NCBI GenBank assembly: GCA_040512755.1
Contig: JBEVEP010000330.1
Location: 1 to 18,416 of the forward strand
DNA: 18,416 nucleotides
Source of the DNA: JBEVEP01 sp040512755
Lineage (GTDB): Bacteria > Pseudomonadota > Alphaproteobacteria > Rhizobiales > Rhizobiaceae
Reading direction: 5' to 3'
The position numbers and the translations under genes are program-made. The notes under the pieces are model-generated. The model searched no databases. It saw only the letters and a list, made by a program, of their open reading frames with translations, and was not told where the DNA came from. The number at the start of each line of letters is the position of its first letter. Position 1 is the stretch's first letter. Shown in pieces: positions 7,178-13,964 of this stretch.

Positions 7178-8325
7178 AACACGATCGACGGCGCAGCCTC
7201 GGCGGCGGCGCGCTCCTCCCGCAGGCGTTCCAGCACTTTCGTGGCGATATCGCGGTAGATTTTCGCTTCCGCACCGTCTGGCTTGGAGGCCACGACCGGC
7301 GCGCCGGTGTCGGAGGTCTCACGGATTTCCATCTGCAGCGGAACCTGGCCGAGGAACGTGACACCCAGCCGTTCGGCCTCTCTCTTCGCGCCGCCATGGC
7401 CAAAAATGTCGTAACGTTTGCCCGTGTCCGGCGCGATGAAGTAGCTCATGTTCTCGACAATACCGAGCAGCGGCACGTCCACTTTTTTGAACATGTTGAG
7501 CCCCTTGCGGGCATCGATCAGCGCCAGATCCTGCGGGGTCGAGACGATGACGGCCCCGGCCAGCGGCACCTGCTGGGCCATCGTCAACTGTGCGTCACCG
7601 GTGCCGGGCGGCATGTCAACAACCAATATATCGAGCGGACCCCATTGCACCTCACGCAGCATCTGGGTCAGCGCCGACATCACCATCGGCCCTCGCCAGA
7701 TCATCGGGGTTTCCTCGTCGACGAGAAAGCCCATCGACATCACCTTCAGCCCGAAATTTTCCATCGGCTGCAGGATCTTGCCGTCGGCGGTCTGCGGGCG
7801 GCCATGGATGTTCAGAAGGCGAGGCATAGATGGTCCGTAGATATCGGCATCCAGCACGCCGACCTTCAATCCTTTCGCTTGGAGACCAAGCGCAAGATTG
7901 ACCGCCGTCGTGGACTTGCCGACGCCACCCTTGCCGGATGCAACCGCGATGATCGCGTCGATACCCGGGACGCCGCGTTTGCCGGGCTGCGCGCCATGCG
8001 GCGGGTGCGCTGCTGGCGCTGGTCTCGCGGCTGGCGCGGCCGGACGTGGCGGAACAGGCGCAGCCATGCCGCCGCCCTTCTTTTCGGCGGTCAGCGCGAC
8101 CATGGCCCCGGCGACCCCCGGCATTTCCTTCACGACCCGCTCCGCCGCCGCGCGAAGCGGCTCCAGCTCTTTCGCGCGCGCCGCCGGAACCGTGATCGAG
8201 AAAAAGACCTTGGAGTCGGCAATGAAGATGTCGGACACGAGACCCAGACTGACGATATCACCCTCGAAATCGGGCCCCTTGATCGTCTTCAGCCGTTCGA
8301 TCACGTCTTCCTTGGTGAGGGCCAT
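7171..8325 (-). CDS. mrp: Mrp/NBP35-family P-loop ATPase (ApbC-like iron-sulfur cluster carrier), cysteine-free
   Basis: A 384-residue cytoplasmic protein: an N-terminal MIP18/DUF59 domain (about 1-80), a Pro/Ala-rich linker (about 88-115), then a ParA/MinD-like ATPase. The deviant Walker A motif is ASGKGGVGKST (129-139), followed by DADIYGPSMPRLL and VVDMPPGTGD (235-244). The family carries and delivers Fe-S clusters. In ApbC/NBP35 the bridging cluster is held by a CxxC in the segment after VENMS; here this reads FIAPDTG, with A298 and T301 in place of the cysteines, and the protein contains no cysteine at all. The start at 8325 fits the family N-terminus (MALTKEDVIERL), although the ribosome site is weak; the frame extends 12 codons further. 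It follows the Pit gene on the same strand after 112 bases. Confidence 0.9.
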   Translation of the reverse strand: MALTKEDVIERLKTIKGPDFEGDIVSLGLVSDIFIADSKVFFSITVPAARAKELEPLRAAAERVVKEMPGVAGAMVALTAEKKGGGMAAPVPPRPAAPAARPAPAAHPPHGAQPGKRGVPGIDAIIAVASGKGGVGKSTTAVNLALGLQAKGLKVGVLDADIYGPSMPRLLNIHGRPQTADGKILQPMENFGLKVMSMGFLVDEETPMIWRGPMVMSALTQMLREVQWGPLDILVVDMPPGTGDAQLTMAQQVPLAGAVIVSTPQDLALIDARKGLNMFKKVDVPLLGIVENMSYFIAPDTGKRYDIFGHGGAKREAERLGVTFLGQVPLQMEIRETSDTGAPVVASKPDGAEAKIYRDIATKVLERLREERAAAEAAPSIVFE

Positions 8326-8346
8326 TTCTGTGCTTTTTCGCTGTGC

Positions 8347-8356
8347 TACAATTGTA
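8347..8356. promoter_or_regulatory. Palindrome TACAATTGTA upstream of mrp, containing a possible -10 element
   Basis: A perfect 10-base palindrome 22 bases before the mrp start. On the minus strand TACAAT matches the -10 consensus at five of six bases, but no good -35 is visible at 16-18 bases. It is a weak promoter or operator candidate. Confidence 0.25.
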
Positions 8357-8437
8357 CGCAACAGATAGTGCAGTTCGTCTGGAGAACCAAGCGGCGAGGC
8401 TGGCTGACCGCCGGTTCACCGCATGACGCCTGACACG

Positions 8438-9442
8438 TTAGCCGCCCATCCCCATCGCAAAATAGGTCAGAGCCGAGATCAAGGCTGCCGAGGGCAAAGT
8501 AATGACCCAGGCGATGACGATGTTGCCCGCGATGCCCCAGCGCACAGCCGACAGCCGCCGCGCGGCCCCCACGCCGATAATCGCGCCCGTGATCGTGTGG
8601 GTTGTGGACACCGGGATGCCGAGCCATGTCGCGGCAAAGAGCGTGATCGCTCCGCCGGTCTCGGCACAGAAGCCTTGCATTGGATTGAGCCGCGTGATCT
8701 TCGAGCCCATCGTATGGACGATGCGCCAGCCGCCGAACAAAGTGCCGAAGGCGAGCGCCGCCTGGCACGATATGACGACCCAGAGCGGCACGTAGAATTC
8801 GCTTCCGAGTTTTCCCTGTGAGAAAAGGAGAACGGCGATGATGCCCATCGTCTTCTGCGCGTCGTTGCCGCCATGGCCGAGCGAATAGAGTGAGGCCGAC
8901 ACGAACTGCAGGGCGCGAAACGTACTATCCACAGCGAACGGGGTCTGGCGTACGAACAGCCACGATACGGCAAGGACCAGCAGCAGCGCGAGCACAAAGC
9001 CGGTCATCGGCGACAGCACGATTGCGGCGGCCGTTTTGAGAAGGCCGGCCCAGACAATCGCTCCGGTTCCCGCCTTGGCGACTCCCGCGCCGACCAAACC
9101 GCCGATCAGCGCATGGGAGCTACTCGACGGGATGCCGTAGAGCCAGGTGACAATGTTCCAGACGATAGCGCCAGTGAGTGCAGAAAAGACAACGAGCGGG
9201 TCGACGATATTGGCATCGATAATGCCGGTGCCGAGCGTCTGCGCGACATGCAGGCCGAAGAAAAGGAAGGCGATGAAATTGAAGAACGCCGCCCAGAAGA
9301 CAGCGTACTGCGGCCTCAGGACCCGTGTCGAAACGATGGTCGCGATGGAGTTCGCCGCGTCGTGCAGACCGTTGAGGAAATCGAAGAACAGCGCAACGGC
9401 GATCAGCCCGTAGAGCAGCGGGAGGGCGAGAGTGGCGTCCAT
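8438..9442 (-). CDS. pit: Pit-family inorganic phosphate transporter
   Basis: A 334-residue inner-membrane protein made of repeated hydrophobic segments. It shows the two inverted PiT signatures: GLHDAANSIATIVSTR (25-40) and GHGGNDAQKTMGII (189-202). GIPSSSSHA (103-111) and GIPVSTTHT (275-283) are the matching re-entrant motifs. PiT carriers import phosphate, usually as a metal-phosphate complex with protons, at low affinity. The length matches the short rhizobial Pit rather than the ~500-residue E. coli PitA. The start ATG at 9442-9440 overlaps the stop of the upstream DUF47 gene by one base (TGATG), implying translational coupling. The equivalent orfA-pit operon in Sinorhizobium meliloti is repressed by PhoB; no convincing Pho box was found upstream here. 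Confidence 0.93.
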   Translation of the reverse strand: MDATLALPLLYGLIAVALFFDFLNGLHDAANSIATIVSTRVLRPQYAVFWAAFFNFIAFLFFGLHVAQTLGTGIIDANIVDPLVVFSALTGAIVWNIVTWLYGIPSSSSHALIGGLVGAGVAKAGTGAIVWAGLLKTAAAIVLSPMTGFVLALLLVLAVSWLFVRQTPFAVDSTFRALQFVSASLYSLGHGGNDAQKTMGIIAVLLFSQGKLGSEFYVPLWVVISCQAALAFGTLFGGWRIVHTMGSKITRLNPMQGFCAETGGAITLFAATWLGIPVSTTHTITGAIIGVGAARRLSAVRWGIAGNIVIAWVITLPSAALISALTYFAMGMGG

Positions 9443-10092
9443 CAAACGTTTTCGATCACAATGCCGCTGATTTCATTGGCGACATCCTCGAGGCTGTCCA
9501 CCACCTTCTCGAGCGTCTCGTAGATCTCGCTGCCGATGAAATAGGCCATCGGATCGGTCTTGGCGTGCCGACGGAAGAGGTCCTTCAGCCCTTCCTCGTG
9601 AAGTTCGTCGGCGCGCCCCTCGACTCTCATCACCTCCTCGGCCAGCGCCCCGAGCCGGGTGGCATTCGTGCCGACCCGGTGGAGCAGCGGGATTGCCTCC
9701 GCGGTCAAACGGGCAGCCTGCACGATCACCGCGCCCATTTCCTGCATGCGCGGATCGAAGCTCTTCTGTTCGTACAGCGTCACGACCTTGACCGTCTTGT
9801 GCATCATGTCGATGGCGTCATCCATCGACTGGATCAGGTCCTTGATATCGCCGCGGTCAAAAGGCGTGATGAAACTCTTATGGACGGCAATCAGAACATC
9901 ACGGGTGATCCCGTCAGCCTGGTGCTCCAGGTCGATAATCTCCCGGCAATGTTTCTGGACATCGTCACCCCCGGCCAGGAGCCGTTGCAGCGCTTCCGCA
10001 CCTGCCACGACGACGCGGGAATGCCTGTCGAAAAGGTCGAAGAAGCGATCCTCCCTCGGCATCAGGGCCTGAAACCAGTTGAGCAACCCCAC
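9442..10092 (-). CDS. DUF47 (PhoU-like) Pit accessory protein
   Basis: A 216-residue, largely helical cytoplasmic protein of the DUF47/TIGR00153 family, structurally related to PhoU. Recognisable segments are MPREDRFFDLFDRHSRVV (11-28), the charged VLIAVHKSFITPFDRGDIKD region, and IQSMDDAIDMMHKT. Members are almost always paired with a PiT transporter and thought to modulate its activity. The S. meliloti counterpart is OrfA. It is first in the DUF47-pit operon and overlaps pit by one base. The start is GTG at 10092, with GGGAG about 7 bases upstream on the coding strand. The 200 bases before it, up to the toxin gene, hold no recognised gene. Confidence 0.9.
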   Translation of the reverse strand: MGLLNWFQALMPREDRFFDLFDRHSRVVVAGAEALQRLLAGGDDVQKHCREIIDLEHQADGITRDVLIAVHKSFITPFDRGDIKDLIQSMDDAIDMMHKTVKVVTLYEQKSFDPRMQEMGAVIVQAARLTAEAIPLLHRVGTNATRLGALAEEVMRVEGRADELHEEGLKDLFRRHAKTDPMAYFIGSEIYETLEKVVDSLEDVANEISGIVIENV

Positions 10093-10292
10093 GACGATCT
10101 CCCGAACTTTTCACTGACTGGCCAACGCATTTAGCCGGATAATCAGCAAGGCAAACGCTCCATAATGCCCCAGGCGACACTTGGCCAGAGAGAAAGCAGA
10201 ACGGAGTTCGGAAGCGGTGGGTATCCCTTGCGCGACCCATTGCGGGCGAGCCAATGAAACATCAGGAGTGGAGAGAGATTTCAAATGAAGCG

Positions 10293-10562
10293 TCAACGAT
10301 AGATGTCCCGCCTGTGACCTAACGCGACCACAAGAACAACCACGCGATGATCCTGCAATTCGCAGATGAGCCGGTAATCGCCAACGCGATAGCGCCACAG
10401 CGATCCGAGTTCCGATCCCTTCAATGCCTTGCCTATCTGGCGGGGGTCATCCAGCGACCCTATCCGCACGCGCAGAAACGTCGTTATCCTCTTGGCCGTC
10501 GCTCCGCCGATTTTCAGAAGCTGCTTTTCTGCCGTCGCTGTAACCTCAATCCGCCAGGCCAA
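10293..10562 (-). CDS. RelE/ParE-family toxin of a type II toxin-antitoxin pair
   Basis: An 89-residue basic protein with the RelE/ParE fold pattern: IEVTATAEKQLLKI at the start, the helix TAKRITTFLRVRI, then KALKGSELGSLWRYRVGDYR and LICELQDHRVVVLVVALGHRRDIYR, quoted here only in part (VALGHRRDIYR at the end). RelE toxins of this subfamily cleave mRNA on the ribosome; the C-terminal GHRxxxY is the usual end motif. The start is TTG at 10562, inside the antitoxin's last codons (17-base overlap), so translation is likely coupled and low. It is second in the pair, the usual order for relBE. Confidence 0.85.
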   Translation of the reverse strand: MAWRIEVTATAEKQLLKIGGATAKRITTFLRVRIGSLDDPRQIGKALKGSELGSLWRYRVGDYRLICELQDHRVVVLVVALGHRRDIYR

Positions 10563-10779
10563 GGCGGCGTTCCACTTCGTCCAGCGAAGACATGCTCTCT
10601 TCGCCCTTACGGACGCGCTCGATCACCTGCTCCGCGAGGTAAATATCCTCGAGGTCGTCGAGATGTTCTTCGACAGCCTCCCGGATATAGTAGGTCGCGG
10701 TCCTGCCGGTTCTGGCTGCCAGCGCCTGCAGTCTTGCAAAGGTTTCGTCCGGAAGTCGAACAGCGGTCTGCTTGCTCAT
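10546..10779 (-). CDS. RelB/CopG-type ribbon-helix-helix antitoxin
   Basis: A 77-residue protein. Residues 3-35 (KQTAVRLPDETFARLQ, then RTGRTATYYIREAVEEHL) are a ribbon-helix-helix DNA-binding motif of the type found in RelB/CopG antitoxins. The acidic C-terminal half (EDIYLAEQVIERVRKGEE) would wrap the toxin. It should neutralise the adjacent RelE-like toxin and repress its own operon through the palindrome 18 bases upstream of its start. The ATG at 10779 is supported by GAGG just upstream. The open frame continues further upstream but that part crosses the operator and is not conserved. Confidence 0.87.
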   Translation of the reverse strand: MSKQTAVRLPDETFARLQALAARTGRTATYYIREAVEEHLDDLEDIYLAEQVIERVRKGEESMSSLDEVERRLGLAD

Positions 10780-10796
10780 TTGACAGCCTCTTTCTC

Positions 10797-10814
10797 TGGG
10801 ATACACGTATCCCA
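10797..10814. promoter_or_regulatory. Palindromic operator TGGGATAC-AC-GTATCCCA of the toxin-antitoxin operon
   Basis: Perfect 8-base arms around a 2-base centre, placed 18 bases before the antitoxin start. Ribbon-helix-helix antitoxins bind such sites as dimers of dimers and repress their own promoter. The position and symmetry make this the likely autoregulatory operator. Confidence 0.65.
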
Positions 10815-10929
10815 ATTTGGACAATTTCGCAACAACATAGGCCTGCCGAATAGCCTCTTTCACCCGACCGCCACGTCTCACCTCATTGCCGCGCTGGCGC
10901 GCTGTGGCGCGGGGTTGTAGCGTCAAGTC

Positions 10930-11826
10930 ATGATAGACAAACTCGAATTCTTCATCGCGCTTGCCAGGGAGCAGCATTTTGGCCGCGCGGCCGAAGAATG
11001 CGGCGTGACGCAGCCGACCCTATCGGCCGGCATCAAGCAGCTTGAGGACATGCTCGGCGTGATGCTGGTGCAGCGCGGCTCGCGCTACCAGGGCTTGACG
11101 CCCGAAGGACAGCGGGCGCTCGAATGGGCGCGCCGGATCGTCGGCGACGCCCGCACCATGCGCGAGGAGATGCGGGCCACCCGCCAGGGACTTTCCGGCC
11201 ACGTCCGCATCGCCGCGATCCCCACCGCGCTCGCCATGACGCCACGCATCACCACGCCATTCCGGGAGCGGCACCCCGGAGTCACCTTTTCCATCCTCTC
11301 GCGCACATCCATCGAAGTGCTGACGCTGCTCGAGAATTTCGAGATCGATGTCGGCATCACCTATATCGAGAACGAACCGCTGGGCAGGGTGGCGCGCGTT
11401 CCCCTTTATTCCGAGCGCTACCAGCTGATCACGTCAGTCGGCAGCACCTACTCCGAGCGAGAAACCGTTACCTGGGCGGAGGTGAGCCGGCTACCGCTCT
11501 GCCTTCTGACCCCGGACATGCAGAACCGGCGCATCATCAACCACCATCTCGAAGAGACCGGCGCGGACGTGCATCCCACGCTCGAGTCGAACTCGATGAT
11601 CGTGCTCTTTTCGCATATCCGAACCGGCAAATGGGCCTCGATCATGCCGCTCAACCTTGCCGAAACCTTCGGCTTTCGAGAGCCGATCCGCGCGATCCCG
11701 ATCGTCGATCCGGACGCCAGCCATGTGGTCGGCATGGTGGCCGCCTATCGCGAGCCACACACGCCTTTGGTCTCGGCTCTTCTGCATGAAGCGCGTAAAC
11801 TGGCTATCGAACTCGGCGGCAATTGA
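10930..11826 (+). CDS. LysR-family transcriptional regulator of the formate dehydrogenase operon
   Basis: A 298-residue LysR regulator. The N-terminal winged helix covers about residues 1-60, with FFIALAREQHFGRAAEECGV and TQPTLSAGIKQLEDMLG as turn and recognition helices. A linker helix follows, and the effector-binding domain starts near SGHVRIAAIPTA (90-101). It lies directly upstream of fdsG on the same strand with 93 bases between. In Cupriavidus necator the LysR regulator FdsR controls the fds operon, though there it is divergently arranged. By position and family this is the equivalent regulator, probably responding to formate or a related acid (inference). A 21-base palindrome with the LysR T-N11-A pattern overlaps its stop codon and may serve both genes. 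The ATG at 10930 has only a weak ribosome site. Confidence 0.88.
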   Translation: MIDKLEFFIALAREQHFGRAAEECGVTQPTLSAGIKQLEDMLGVMLVQRGSRYQGLTPEGQRALEWARRIVGDARTMREEMRATRQGLSGHVRIAAIPTALAMTPRITTPFRERHPGVTFSILSRTSIEVLTLLENFEIDVGITYIENEPLGRVARVPLYSERYQLITSVGSTYSERETVTWAEVSRLPLCLLTPDMQNRRIINHHLEETGADVHPTLESNSMIVLFSHIRTGKWASIMPLNLAETFGFREPIRAIPIVDPDASHVVGMVAAYREPHTPLVSALLHEARKLAIELGGN

Positions 11827-11843
11827 TAGAAAATTTCTATCAA
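11823..11843. promoter_or_regulatory. Perfect palindrome with LysR-type T-N11-A core upstream of fdsG
   Basis: Arms TTGATAGAAA and TTTCTATCAA match perfectly around one central A. It contains ATAG-N7-CTAT, a LysR/OxyR-type half-site arrangement, and T-N11-A. It overlaps the stop of the lysR gene and lies 77 bases before the fdsG start. ATTGAT recurs at 11860-11865, 38 bases on, as a possible second activation half-site. It is the likely binding site of the adjacent LysR protein. Confidence 0.6.
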
Positions 11844-11919
11844 CCAACGAAACTGCGCTATTGATCGTGGGAACTTGTTTTGTTTCGGTCGATTCAAGCA
11901 CCATCAGGGAGGGCGCTGC

Positions 11920-12399
11920 GTGGTTTTGCAGCAGGCAAGTACCCAGGTCGCGGCGAGAGCGACAGCGATTATCGACGAGTTGAAGGGGCTGGAAGGCCCC
12001 CTCCTCCCGATCCTGCACGGCATCCAGGAGGAGTTCGGATACGTGCCGGAAGAGACGCTGCCGATCATCGCCTATGAGCTGAACCTCAGCAGGGCCGAGG
12101 TGCATGGCGTCGTCACTTTCTATCACGATTATCGCAAGCATCCCGCCGGCAGGCATGTGCTGAAGCTCTGCAGGGCGGAAGCATGCCAGTCCATGGGCGG
12201 TGATGCGATCGCCGCCCAGATCCAGCAGGTGCTGGGCGTCGGATTTCATGAAACCGCCAAGGATGGGTCGGTCACGCTGGAGCCCGTCTACTGTCTCGGC
12301 ATGTGCGCCTGCTCGCCCGCTGCAATGCTGGATGGCGAAGTGATCGGAAGGCTTGACGCCGAGAAGATCGAGGAGATCGCGGCGGAGGTGCGCACATGA
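11920..12399 (+). CDS. fdsG: NAD-dependent formate dehydrogenase gamma subunit (NuoE-like)
   Basis: A 159-residue protein homologous to complex I NuoE: an N-terminal helical part (LLPILHGIQEEFGYVPEE, 28-45) and a thioredoxin-like domain with the [2Fe-2S] ligands C84, C89 (CRAEAC) and C125, C129 (CLGMC). With FdsB it forms the diaphorase half of the soluble FdsGBA(D) enzyme, which oxidises formate to CO2 and reduces NAD+. The start is taken as GTG at 11920 because AGGGAGGG (11906-11913) lies 6 bases before it; the frame runs back to a TTG at 11875 but that extension is not conserved. Its stop overlaps the fdsB start by four bases (ATGA), so the two are translationally coupled. Confidence 0.93.
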   Translation: MVLQQASTQVAARATAIIDELKGLEGPLLPILHGIQEEFGYVPEETLPIIAYELNLSRAEVHGVVTFYHDYRKHPAGRHVLKLCRAEACQSMGGDAIAAQIQQVLGVGFHETAKDGSVTLEPVYCLGMCACSPAAMLDGEVIGRLDAEKIEEIAAEVRT

Positions 12400-13952
12400 G
12401 CGTCACCATCTATGTGCCTCGCGATTCCGGCGCCTTGGCGCTCGGCGCCGAGAAGATGGCCAAGGCGATCGAGGCGGAAATTGCCGCCCGCGGCGTCGAT
12501 GCGAAGGTTGTCCGCAACGGCTCACGCGGCCTCTACTGGCTGGAGCCGATGGTCGAGGTGGCGACGGGTGCTGGCCGCATCGCCTACGGACCAGTGACGG
12601 CCAGAGATGTGGCGTCGCTCTTCGATGCCGATTTCCTGAATGGCGGCCGGCATGAGCTTTCCCTCGGTAACCCGGAAAAGCTGCCTTTCCTTGAGAAGCA
12701 GACGCGCCTCACCTTCGCGCGCTGCGGCATTACCGACCCCGTGTCGCTCGACGACTACAAGGCCCATGACGGTCTGAAGGGCCTCGATAAGGCTGTCGCG
12801 ATGGCGCCGGCCGACATCGTCAAGGAAGTCACCGATTCCGGTCTGCGCGGACGGGGCGGCGCGGGTTTCCCGACCGGCATCAAGTGGAAAACGGTCCTCG
12901 ATACTTCCGCCGACCGCAAATACATTGTCTGCAACGCCGACGAGGGCGACAGCGGCACCTTTGCCGATCGCATGATCATGGAAGGCGATCCGTTCGTGCT
13001 GATCGAAGGGATGGCCATTGCCGGCATCGCCGTGGGCGCGACAAAGGGCTACGTCTACATCCGCTCGGAATATCCGCACGCTGCGGCCATCATGAACGAA
13101 GCCATCGATGTGGCCCGCCGCAACGGTGTTCTGGGCCAGCGTGTGCTTGGTTCCCTGCATTCCTTCGACATGGAAGTGCGCGTCGGCGCTGGCGCCTATG
13201 TCTGCGGCGAGGAGACGTCGCTGCTCGACTCGCTCGAAGGCAAGCGCGGCCTCGTCCGCGCCAAGCCGCCGCTGCCAGCGCATAAAGGCTTGTTTGGCAA
13301 GCCGACCGTCATCAACAATGTGATCTCGCTCGCCTCGGTCCCCATTATCCGCGACAAGGGCGGCGCCTATTACCGCGACTTCGGGATGGGCCGCTCGCGC
13401 GGCACGATCCCGATTCAGATCGCCGGCAATGTGAAGCATGGCGGTCTGTTCGAGGCAGCTTTCGGCCTCACGCTCGGCGAAATCGTCGATGACATCGGCG
13501 GCGGCACCAGAAGCGGCAGACCGGTCAAGGCCGTACAGGTGGGCGGGCCGCTAGGCGCCTATTTCCCGCGCGCTCTGTTTGACACGCCTTTCGACTACGA
13601 AGCCTTCGCCGCGAAGGACGGGCTTATCGGCCATGCCGGCATCGTTGTTTTCGACGATACGGTGGACATGCTCAAGCAAGCCCGTTTCGCCATGGAGTTC
13701 TGCGCGATCGAAAGCTGCGGCAAGTGCACGCCCTGCCGCCTCGGCTCGACACGCGGCGTCGAGGTCGTCGACCGGATCGCCAGGAACATCGAGCCGCAGA
13801 AGCAGATCGAGCTTCTCACCGATCTTTGCAACACGATGAAATTTGGATCACTTTGCGCTCTGGGGGGTTTTACTCCTTATCCGGTGATGAGCGCGCTGAC
13901 ACATTTTCCGGAAGACTTTCGCCCCTCGCCCATCGTCGAAGCCGCGGAATAG
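12396..13952 (+). CDS. fdsB: NAD-dependent formate dehydrogenase beta subunit (NuoF-like diaphorase)
   Basis: A 518-residue protein with three parts: an N-terminal thioredoxin-like domain (about 1-90) lacking a full cluster motif, the NuoF core with the nucleotide and FMN site, and a C-terminal [4Fe-4S] domain. GRGGAGFPTGIKW (152-164), NADEGDSGTFADR (180-192) and GAGAYVCGEETSLLDSLEG (264-282) form the FMN/NADH pocket. C441, C444, C447 and C487 (SCGKCTPCR ... SLCALGG) bind the cluster that links FMN to FdsA. It hands electrons from FdsA to NAD+. It starts in a 4-base overlap with fdsG and ends 12 bases before fdsA. Confidence 0.95.
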   Translation: MSVTIYVPRDSGALALGAEKMAKAIEAEIAARGVDAKVVRNGSRGLYWLEPMVEVATGAGRIAYGPVTARDVASLFDADFLNGGRHELSLGNPEKLPFLEKQTRLTFARCGITDPVSLDDYKAHDGLKGLDKAVAMAPADIVKEVTDSGLRGRGGAGFPTGIKWKTVLDTSADRKYIVCNADEGDSGTFADRMIMEGDPFVLIEGMAIAGIAVGATKGYVYIRSEYPHAAAIMNEAIDVARRNGVLGQRVLGSLHSFDMEVRVGAGAYVCGEETSLLDSLEGKRGLVRAKPPLPAHKGLFGKPTVINNVISLASVPIIRDKGGAYYRDFGMGRSRGTIPIQIAGNVKHGGLFEAAFGLTLGEIVDDIGGGTRSGRPVKAVQVGGPLGAYFPRALFDTPFDYEAFAAKDGLIGHAGIVVFDDTVDMLKQARFAMEFCAIESCGKCTPCRLGSTRGVEVVDRIARNIEPQKQIELLTDLCNTMKFGSLCALGGFTPYPVMSALTHFPEDFRPSPIVEAAE

Positions 13953-13964
13953 GAGCGGACGATC

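Noticed and set aside
7396..8433. A 345-codon open frame antisense to mrp
   Set aside because: It is a shadow of the mrp coding frame with no ribosome site or recognisable domain.
10093..10292. Possible Pho box or small gene upstream of the DUF47-pit operon
   Set aside because: No tandem CTGTCAT-like heptamers were found on either strand, and the short open frames have no motif or ribosome site.
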